Origin: Caulobacter sp. CCUG 60055
GTDB taxonomy: Bacteria > Pseudomonadota > Alphaproteobacteria > Caulobacterales > Caulobacteraceae
Assembly (NCBI RefSeq): GCF_022750545.1
Contig: NZ_PUIC01000005.1
Span: 273,581 to 337,580 of the forward strand
Direction: 5' to 3'
DNA length: 64,000 nt
The first letter of the stretch is position 1; the number at the start of each line of letters is the position of its first letter. The notes below the pieces were generated by a model that worked only from the letters and a program-made list of their open reading frames with translations, was not told the DNA's origin and did not search any database. Position numbers and translations under genes: made by a program. Of the stretch, positions 58,055-64,000 are shown piece after piece.

Positions 58055-59400
58055 TGCGCCGCCTGCTGTCGCGCTGGCTGTGGCCGCGGTCGGTCAAGAA
58101 GTGGCTGCCGACCACCCTGTTCGGCCGCAGCCTGCTGATCATCATCCTGCCCGTGGCGATCATGCAGGTGGTGGTGACCTGGGTGTTCTTCGACGCCCAC
58201 TGGGAGGCGGTGACCAGCCGGCTGTCCGACAGCCTGGCCGGCGACATCGCCTGGGCGGTCGAGAGCTATCAGGACGATCCGAGCCCGCCGGCCCTGGCCC
58301 GCCTGGCCGCCCGCGCCGAACGGTCGATGGGCCTGTCCATCGCCCTGCAGCAGAACCGCAACCTGCCGACGGGCCGCCGCGCCTCGTTGTTCGCCGCCCT
58401 CGACCGGTCGCTGCAGCGCGCGCTGGAGGACCGGCTCGACGCCCCCTTCTGGTTCGACACCACCCGCTACCCCGCCTATGTCGACATCCGCGTGCAGGTC
58501 AAACAGGGGGTGTTGCGCATCATCGCCCCGCGCGACCGGGCCTTCGCCACGCGCGGGCACATCTTCATCCTCTGGCTGGTGGTGGCCACGGCCCTGCTGA
58601 CCGCGGTGGCCGTCCTGTTCATCCGCAACCAGGTCCGGGCCATCGAGCGGCTGGCCGAGGCGGCCGACGCCTTCGGCCGGGGGCAGGACTCTCCCGACTT
58701 CAAGGCCCACGGCGCGCGCGAGGTGCGGCAGGCGGCGAACGCCTTCATCGCCATGCGCGAGCGCATCCAGCGCCACATCGACCAGCGCACCGCCCTGCTG
58801 GCCTCGGTCAGCCACGACCTGCGCACGCCGCTGACCCGCCTGAAGCTGGAAGCGGCCCTCGCCGAGCCGTCCCCCCGCGTCGAGAGCATCAAGCAGGACC
58901 TCGACGAGATGGAGCATATGATCGACGAGTATCTCGCCTTCGCCCGCGGCGAGGGCGGCGAGAGCGTCGACGCCGTCGCCCTGCGCCCGCTGGCCGAGGA
59001 GGTGGCCGAGGCCGCCGGCCGCGCCGGCGCGGCGGTCACGGTCGACGTCGACCCGGCCCTGACGATCGAGGTGCGGCGCAACGCCATCAAGCGGGCCCTG
59101 TCCAACCTGGCGATGAACGCCGCCGCGCACGGACACGTCGTCGAGATCGCGGCCCGGGCCCGCGTCGGCGGGGGGGTCGACATCGCCATCGACGACGACG
59201 GCCCCGGCATTCCCGAGGACCGGTACGAAGAGGCGTTCAAGCCGTTCAACCGCCTGGACGAGTCGCGCAACCAGAACGAAAAGGGCGTCGGCCTGGGCCT
59301 GGCCATCGCCCGCGACGCCGCGCGAAGCCATGGCGGCGACGTGGTGCTGTCGCGCTCGCCCCTGGGCGGCCTGCGCGCCGTCCTGCGCCTGCCCGGCTAG
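58054..59400 (+). CDS. EnvZ-like sensor histidine kinase
   Basis: Predicted 448 residues. TM helix at about 28-50, small periplasmic domain, TM2 near 170-190, HAMP, then HisKA with LLASVSHDLRTPLTRLKLE, typical of EnvZ, and the ATPase GPGIPEDRYEEAFKPF and GVGLGLAIARDA. Inner-membrane kinase partner of the upstream OmpR-type regulator (TGATG overlap). Signal unknown; osmolarity or respiratory state are possible by homology. Confidence 0.92.
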   Translation: MRRLLSRWLWPRSVKKWLPTTLFGRSLLIIILPVAIMQVVVTWVFFDAHWEAVTSRLSDSLAGDIAWAVESYQDDPSPPALARLAARAERSMGLSIALQQNRNLPTGRRASLFAALDRSLQRALEDRLDAPFWFDTTRYPAYVDIRVQVKQGVLRIIAPRDRAFATRGHIFILWLVVATALLTAVAVLFIRNQVRAIERLAEAADAFGRGQDSPDFKAHGAREVRQAANAFIAMRERIQRHIDQRTALLASVSHDLRTPLTRLKLEAALAEPSPRVESIKQDLDEMEHMIDEYLAFARGEGGESVDAVALRPLAEEVAEAAGRAGAAVTVDVDPALTIEVRRNAIKRALSNLAMNAAAHGHVVEIAARARVGGGVDIAIDDDGPGIPEDRYEEAFKPFNRLDESRNQNEKGVGLGLAIARDAARSHGGDVVLSRSPLGGLRAVLRLPG

Positions 59401-59475
59401 GAACGCCTGGCCCCCGGGGCGTCACGGCGGCGCCACGATCGGCCTTTAACCGTTGGCGGTCGAACAGGGGGGCGC

Positions 59476-60036
59476 ATGACCATGGCCAAGACGACGAGAT
59501 GGACCGGGCGGACGGCCCTGGGGGCGACGGCGGCGCTGGTCCTGGCGCTCGCCGCCTCGGCCGCCCCGCGCGAGGCCCTGACCAGCCAGGGGCTCGGGCC
59601 GGTCAAGGTCGGCATGACCCTGGCCGAGGCGCAGGCCGCGCTGGGCGGCGCCAAGCTGACGACGGCCGACAACGAGCCGGAGAACCCGCAGGGCTGCAAG
59701 ATCGCCCGGCGCCTGGGCGCGGCGGTCAGCTACATGATCGAGAAGAACCGGATCGTCCGCATCGACGTCTTTCCGACGCCGGAGACCGGCCGCGTCCCAC
59801 CCGACGTGCGCGCCGCCGCCGGGGTGGGGGTCGGCTCGACCGAGGCCGACCTGCGTCGCGCCTACGGCCGGGCGTTGAAGTCGTCGCCGCACCCGTATGA
59901 CGAGAACGGCCGCTATTTCCGGGTCAACGACGCCGGCGGCCGGTCGGGCCTGATCTTCGAGACCTCGCACGGCCGGGTGACGTCGTTCCGGGCCGGACGC
60001 GAGCCGGCGCTGAGCTATATCGAAGGCTGCTCCTGA
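59476..60036 (+). CDS. Exported protein of unknown function with internal repeat
   Basis: Predicted 186 residues. Sec signal peptide (LVLALAASAAPREA). Two related segments, GPVKVGMTLAEAQAALG and GVGVGSTEADLRRAYG, suggest a duplicated fold. Single Cys residues at CKIARR and the C-terminal EGCS could form a disulphide. Short secreted proteins of this type are found in many proteobacteria; function unknown. ATG at 59476 is preferred over ATG at 59482. Confidence 0.68.
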   Translation: MTMAKTTRWTGRTALGATAALVLALAASAAPREALTSQGLGPVKVGMTLAEAQAALGGAKLTTADNEPENPQGCKIARRLGAAVSYMIEKNRIVRIDVFPTPETGRVPPDVRAAAGVGVGSTEADLRRAYGRALKSSPHPYDENGRYFRVNDAGGRSGLIFETSHGRVTSFRAGREPALSYIEGCS

Positions 60037-60052
60037 ACCGGGGCCGCGCGTC

Positions 60053-60601
60053 CTAGAAGCCGGCGCCGACCTGCTTCAGCCGCTCGCGCAGGGTCTTCAG
60101 GCGCTTGTCGAGCTCGGCCATGGTGCGGTTGAGCGCGCCCTCGTCGTCGCGCCAGACCTGGAGCACGCGGGCCCACACGGCGGTCATCGCCGCGATGCGG
60201 ACCGGCGTCGCCTCCACGCCGCCGGCCTCCAGCAGGGCCCGGGCGGTGCGCGGCAGACGCCGGGCCGCCGGCAGCGGGCCGTCGGCCTTGGCGACGGCGA
60301 TCAGGGCGGCGCGGTGCGGCTCCATCGCCTCGATGCGGGCCATGGCCGCGTCGAACAGCCGGTCGTGGAGGTCGGCGTCGCCTTCGTGCGCGGCCGTGGC
60401 CAGGGCCGCGCGGTCGAAGCGGCGGGCCAGGTGGTCGACGATCCGCCCCTTGCTGTCGGCGAGCGCATAGAGGTCGGCCAGGGAGATCTCGGCCTTGGCC
60501 GCGATGTCGCGCAACGAGATCTGCGGCCAGGGGCGGTCGGCCGCCAGGGCCAGGGCCGCGGCGGCGGCGCGATCGAGGATGTCTTCGTCCGGCTTGCTCA
60601 T
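60053..60601 (-). CDS. TetR-type regulator (COQ9-like C terminus)
   Basis: Predicted 182 residues. N-terminal TetR HTH (WPQISLRDIAAKAEISLADLYALADSKGRIV, core AEISLADLYA), C-terminal helices with VLQVWRDDEGALNRTMAELDKRL (core WRDDEGALNRTMAE) that look like the COQ9 family, which shares the TetR fold. TAGGCGG before the ATG. Downstream of proC in the same direction. Regulator or COQ9-type lipid-binding protein are both possible. Confidence 0.75.
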   Translation of the reverse strand: MSKPDEDILDRAAAAALALAADRPWPQISLRDIAAKAEISLADLYALADSKGRIVDHLARRFDRAALATAAHEGDADLHDRLFDAAMARIEAMEPHRAALIAVAKADGPLPAARRLPRTARALLEAGGVEATPVRIAAMTAVWARVLQVWRDDEGALNRTMAELDKRLKTLRERLKQVGAGF

Positions 60602-60643
60602 GCCGCCTAGATGGCCGCTCGCGCCCGCCGCCACAAGGCGGCG

Positions 60644-61444
60644 TCAGCCAGCCAGTTCGCGCGAGCGGCGCACGGCCGCCTCGACCGCCGCGTCGAGCAG
60701 CGGACCAAGCCCGGCCTCGCCCGTCAGCACCGCCAGGGCGGCGGCGGTGGTGCCCCCCGGCGAGGTGACCTGCCGGCGCAGTTCGGCCGGCTCGCCCCCT
60801 TCGGCGTCGAGCAGCGCCGCCGCCGAGACGATGGTGGCGCGCGCCAGCGTCCGCGCCGTCTCGGCGGCCAGGCCCTGCCGCTCGCCCGCCGCCTCCAGGG
60901 CCTCGATGAAGGCGTAGAGGTAGGCCGGCGCCGATCCGGAGACGCCGACGGCGGCGTCCATCTGGGCCTCGTCCTCGATGTCGGCGGTGGTCGCCACCGG
61001 ATCGAACAGGGCGTGGGCGGCGGCGCGGGCCGAGGCGTCCTCGGCGAAGATGCTGGCGACGCCCTTGGCGATGGCCACCCCGGTGGTGGGCATCACCCGC
61101 GCCGCGCGCCGGCCGCCGAAGGCCTGGGCGATGTCGGCTCCGCGCACGCCGGCGGCGATGGAGACGATCACGGCGTCCGCATGCAGACGCGGCGCGATGG
61201 CGGCCGCCGCCTCGCGCCAGGTCTGGGGCTTGACCGCCAGGAGCAGCGTCCGCGCCTCGGCCAGGGCCTCGTCGCCGGGGTTGAGCCGCGCGCCCGCCGC
61301 CTCGGCGGCGCGGGCCTCGTCGGAAGGATGCGGGTCCTTGATGATCAGATCGGCCGGCGCATAGGCCCCGACGCGGGACCAGCCCCGGATCAGGGCGCCG
61401 CCCATGCGGCCGGCGCCCAGCAGGAGAATCGGCGTCGCGGCCAT
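60644..61444 (-). CDS. proC: Pyrroline-5-carboxylate reductase ProC
   Basis: Predicted 266 residues. Rossmann GAGRMGGALIRGW, then VMPTTGVAIAKG and the dimer/active-site region GSAPAYLYAFIEALEAAGERQGL. Final step of proline synthesis. Starts ATG at 61444. In a minus-strand group with ybjN and ubiK. Confidence 0.93.
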   Translation of the reverse strand: MAATPILLLGAGRMGGALIRGWSRVGAYAPADLIIKDPHPSDEARAAEAAGARLNPGDEALAEARTLLLAVKPQTWREAAAAIAPRLHADAVIVSIAAGVRGADIAQAFGGRRAARVMPTTGVAIAKGVASIFAEDASARAAAHALFDPVATTADIEDEAQMDAAVGVSGSAPAYLYAFIEALEAAGERQGLAAETARTLARATIVSAAALLDAEGGEPAELRRQVTSPGGTTAAALAVLTGEAGLGPLLDAAVEAAVRRSRELAG

Positions 61445-61484
61445 CGCTTGCGCTCCCGTCGGCGGCGCGCCGCCGGAACTGGCC

Positions 61485-61994
61485 TCAGGCCTGGCCCACG
61501 GTCTCGAACATGCAGGCGGCCATGGCGTCCTCGGGGCTCTTGGAGCCCTTCAGCAGGAAGTCGAAAGCCGGATAGAAGCGGTCGGCCGCCTCCACCGCCG
61601 CGTCGATCATCGAGGCGGCCTGGGCCAGGGTCGGGCGCTCGCCCGACGGCAGGGCCAGCGAATGGCGGAACACCACCTCGCCGTCCTCGGTCCAGACCTC
61701 GAAATGGCCGAGCCAGACGCGCTGGTTGATCAGGGACAGCAGCTCATAGGCGGCGGCGCGCTTGGACTTGGGCGCGCGCATGTCCAGCGACAGGCAGAGC
61801 TGCAGGCAGTCGGCCTCCGGCCGCCAGGCGAACCACAGCTCGTAGTCCTTCCAGTCGCCGGCCAGGGCGAACGCCAGGTCGCCGTCCTCGGTGCGGTCGA
61901 AGGTCAGGTTCTCGGCCGTCAGGACATGCTCGACCACGTCCAGCGGATCGAGGCCGAAGTCGACTTCGTCTTCTTCCGAATGGGGGGTGTCCAT
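61485..61994 (-). CDS. YbjN domain-containing protein
   Basis: Predicted 169 residues. YbjN fold: DPLDVVEHVLTAENLTFDRTEDGDLAFALAG (cores LTFDRTEDGD and WKDYELWFAW), INQRVWLGHFEVW, GDEV-type strand EDGEVVFRHSL. Conserved cytosolic family, sometimes a putative chaperone-like effector; function unclear. ATG 61994 with AGGG four bases upstream. In the proC operon. Confidence 0.85.
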   Translation of the reverse strand: MDTPHSEEDEVDFGLDPLDVVEHVLTAENLTFDRTEDGDLAFALAGDWKDYELWFAWRPEADCLQLCLSLDMRAPKSKRAAAYELLSLINQRVWLGHFEVWTEDGEVVFRHSLALPSGERPTLAQAASMIDAAVEAADRFYPAFDFLLKGSKSPEDAMAACMFETVGQA

Positions 61995-62116
61995 GACCCT
62001 GACCAATCCTTCCGCGGGGCCCAGGACGGCGGAGATCCGCCGCTTTCAATCGCCCCTGATTTGGAATCCTAGTCTGCTTCGCGCAGTTCGTAACCGCCTT
62101 CACGTGGCGGGCGAGC

Positions 62117-62356
62117 CTATTTCGCGGGTTCGTCCACAGACTGTGTTTTCAAGGCCGCGACCTCGGCGCGCAAGGCGGCGATCTCGGCTTTCAGGCCGTC
62201 GAGCTCGTCGCGCCGCACCAGATCGAATTCGGCGACGGCGCGGTCGACCTGGGCGCGGAACGCGGCCTTGGCCTCCTCGCCGGCGGCCTGGGCCATGCCC
62301 ATGGCGCTGGTCGTCAGCTTGGCGAACTCGTCGAGGAGCGGATTTTGCGTATGCAT
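62117..62356 (-). CDS. ubiK: Ubiquinone biosynthesis accessory factor UbiK (BMFP family)
   Basis: Predicted 79 residues. NPLLDEFAKLTTSAMGMAQAAGEEAKAAFR (core LLDEFAKLTTSAMGMAQ) then a coiled-coil zipper VRRDELDGLKAEIAALRAEVAALK. UbiK/BMFP binds lipids and supports ubiquinone synthesis. ATG at 62356. Divergent from lgt by 145 bases. Confidence 0.9.
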   Translation of the reverse strand: MHTQNPLLDEFAKLTTSAMGMAQAAGEEAKAAFRAQVDRAVAEFDLVRRDELDGLKAEIAALRAEVAALKTQSVDEPAK

Positions 62357-62500
62357 GCCCGCCTTATATGGGAAACCGGCCGCGAAAGCGAATAGGCGGC
62401 GAAATCCCCGCCTCCCCGCGCCGCGCCCGGCCTGCTAAACCGCTTGTCGAACGACCGTCGGGACCGGCCTGGCCGCCCCTGCGCAGAAGGATCGTCCATC

Positions 62501-63397
62501 GTGGTGTTTCCGAATTTCGACCCCTATGTGCTGGGCCTGCACTACGGCGACTTCGGTCTGCGCTGGTATGCGCTGGCCTATATCGCCGGCATCCTGCTGG
62601 GCTGGCGCTACGCCTCGGGACTGACGCGGAACGCCCGGCTGTGGGGAACGCGGACGCCGACGGCGACCCCGCCGCAGATCGACGACCTGATCCTGTGGAT
62701 CACCCTGGGCGTCATCGGCGGCGGCCGGCTGGGCTACATCCTGTTCTACATGCTGACCCGCGCCGACCAGCGCGCCCTGATCGCCGAGCACCCGCTGGAG
62801 CTGATCAAGGTCTGGCATGGCGGCATGAGCTTCCACGGCGGCCTGATCGGGGTGATGCTGGCCGTGGCGTTCTTCGCCCGCGCCAACAAGCTGGACCTCC
62901 TGCGCGTGGGCGACCTGGTGGCGCCGGCCGTGCCCATCGGCCTGTTCTTCGGCCGGCTGGCCAACTTCATCAACGGCGAGCTGTGGGGGCGGGCCACCGA
63001 CGCGGCCTGGGGCGTGGTCTTCTGCAACCAGCGCATCATGGAGGCCAACGGCGGCTATTGCCCGGCCGGGGACGCGCCGCGCCATCCCAGCCAGCTCTAC
63101 GAGGCCCTGCTCGAGGGCGTGCTGCTGTTCCTGATCCTGCGCGTGGCCACCCACCGCCTGAAATGGCTGCAACGCCAGGGCGGGGTCAGCGGCCTGTTCC
63201 TGCTGTGCTACGGCCTGTTCCGCATCAGCCTGGAGAACGTGCGCGAACCCGACGCCGGGCTGAACCACCTGCCCCTCGGCCTGACCATGGGCATCCTGCT
63301 GTCGGTTCCGATGGTGGCCGGCGGCGCCTGGCTGGTCTGGCGCGCCGCGCGCGCCGCGCCGCCGGTCGAGGCCGCCGCGACGCCGCCGGCGGCATGA
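62501..63397 (+). CDS. lgt: Prolipoprotein diacylglyceryl transferase Lgt
   Basis: Predicted 298 residues, about seven TM helices. Conserved HGGMSFHGGLIG region, NFINGELWGRATD and RHPSQLYEALLEG are Lgt signatures; it transfers diacylglycerol from phosphatidylglycerol to the lipobox Cys of lipoproteins in the inner membrane. GTG start at 62501 after AGAAGG; another GTG at 62504 is possible. TGA overlaps the next gene's ATG. Confidence 0.95.
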   Translation: MVFPNFDPYVLGLHYGDFGLRWYALAYIAGILLGWRYASGLTRNARLWGTRTPTATPPQIDDLILWITLGVIGGGRLGYILFYMLTRADQRALIAEHPLELIKVWHGGMSFHGGLIGVMLAVAFFARANKLDLLRVGDLVAPAVPIGLFFGRLANFINGELWGRATDAAWGVVFCNQRIMEANGGYCPAGDAPRHPSQLYEALLEGVLLFLILRVATHRLKWLQRQGGVSGLFLLCYGLFRISLENVREPDAGLNHLPLGLTMGILLSVPMVAGGAWLVWRAARAAPPVEAAATPPAA

Positions 63398-64000
63398 GCC
63401 TGAAGGACCGCCTCAAGGCCCAGATCGCCGCCGAAGGGCCGCTGACCGTCGCCCAGTACATGACCGCCTGCCTGCACGATCCGCAGGACGGCTACTACGC
63501 GGCCCGCCCGGCGCGAAGGCCCGTCCTCGGCGAGGACGGCGACTTCATCACCGCCCCCCTGGTCAGCCAGATGTTCGGCGAACTGATCGGCCTGTGGGCC
63601 GTCGAGGCCTGGAGCCGCCTGGGCCGGCCGGCGCGGTTCCGCCTGGTCGAGGCCGGGCCCGGCGACGGGACCCTGATGAGCGACCTGCTGCGCGCGGCCC
63701 GCCTCGCGCCCGACTTCCTGGCCGCCGCCGACCTGTGGCTGATCGAGACCTCGGCGCCGTTGCGCGCCCGCCAGGCCCAAGCCCTGGCCGGCCTCGCCCC
63801 GTCGCCCCGCTGGGCGGACGGCCTCGGCGAGGTTCCGGGCGGCGCGCCCCTGATCCTGGTCGCCAACGAATTGCTGGACTGCCTGCCGGTCCGCCAGTTC
63901 GTGCGCGACGCGGGCGGCTGGGCCGAGCGCATGGTCGGCCTCGGCCCCGACGGCGAGTTGGCCTTCGGCCTGCGCAAGGTTCCCGCACCCCGCATCGGGG
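63394..64000 (+). CDS. MidA/NDUFAF7-type SAM-dependent methyltransferase (3' truncated by window edge)
   Basis: First 202 residues visible. MTACLHDPQDGYYA, LGEDGDFITAPLVSQMFGELIG, EAGPGDGTLMSDLL and NELLDCLPVRQF are the DUF185/MidA (NDUFAF7) signatures, a protein-arginine methyltransferase needed for complex I assembly in mitochondria. ATG overlaps the lgt stop. The reading frame is open to the window end. Confidence 0.9.
   Translation, partial: MSLKDRLKAQIAAEGPLTVAQYMTACLHDPQDGYYAARPARRPVLGEDGDFITAPLVSQMFGELIGLWAVEAWSRLGRPARFRLVEAGPGDGTLMSDLLRAARLAPDFLAAADLWLIETSAPLRARQAQALAGLAPSPRWADGLGEVPGGAPLILVANELLDCLPVRQFVRDAGGWAERMVGLGPDGELAFGLRKVPAPRIG

Noticed and set aside
59400-59423. GGAAC-N15-CGTC near the end of the sensor kinase gene
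   Set aside because: Spacing is one short and the -10 element differs; not a convincing SigT site.

Overview
The window is dense bacterial chromosome, very G+C rich (about 70% by eye), with almost every base in protein-coding genes, frequent 4-base ATGA/GTGA gene overlaps and no rRNA, tRNA, insertion sequence, phage or CRISPR array that I can see. Gene content points to an alphaproteobacterium of the Caulobacteraceae (Caulobacter/Phenylobacterium type): a 7Fe ferredoxin (fdxA) next to cdnL/CarD, a SUV3-like helicase followed by an S4 protein, a TonB-dependent receptor with a Caulobacter-style plug, an ilvE / MarR / OmpR-EnvZ block, and ubiK-ybjN-proC facing lgt and a MidA-type methyltransferase. 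The genus is an inference.

Layout. 0-8.3 kb: end of a Gln/Ala-rich protein, a PLP-dependent D-cysteine desulfhydrase-like gene coupled to an Asp/Glu racemase, a Tat-type amidohydrolase, the SUV3-like helicase plus S4 protein, fdxA and cdnL. 8.3-13.3 kb (minus strand): a secreted discoidin-containing glycoside hydrolase, a nuclease lipoprotein that appears to start at CTG, dctA and an unusually short Ku protein. 13.5-17.8 kb: a GT4 glycosyltransferase followed by an amylo-alpha-1,6-glucosidase-like enzyme, then an adenine-deaminase-type enzyme. 17.9-24.7 kb: hybrid histidine kinase, S9 peptidase, small membrane protein and an MprF-like membrane enzyme. 24.8-28.9 kb: two acyl-CoA dehydrogenases flanking a DsbA-fold isomerase, then a CsgG-like/SH3 secreted protein. 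29-36.5 kb: LuxR-type regulator, SDR, stand-alone histidine kinase, crotonase, and the otsB-GH15-otsA trehalose operon. 36.6-43.4 kb: nhaA, TonB receptor, AraC regulator, a secreted HExxH protein, an esterase. 43.4-49.8 kb: feruloyl-CoA synthetase-like enzyme, a second acyl-CoA synthetase, an aldehyde dehydrogenase, and an HxlR regulator divergent from a GST with a perfect palindrome between them. 49.8-55.8 kb: small accessory genes, a 26-residue membrane peptide, a FolM-like reductase and folB. 55.9-64 kb: ilvE, MarR/OmpR/EnvZ-type regulators, proC-ybjN-ubiK, lgt and the start of a MidA-type gene.

The most interesting theme is a probable general-stress-response cluster at 28.9-36.5 kb. Two exact matches to the alphaproteobacterial EcfG/SigT consensus (GGAAC-N17-CGTT) lie just upstream of an SDR gene and of the trehalose operon, and one-mismatch versions precede a stand-alone histidine kinase and a LuxR-type regulator. 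The trehalose operon carries a GH15 hydrolase between phosphatase and synthase genes, so synthesis and possible turnover would be switched on together. Other points worth testing are the truncated Ku, the CTG-initiated nuclease lipoprotein, the HEGMH secreted protein and the HxlR operator.
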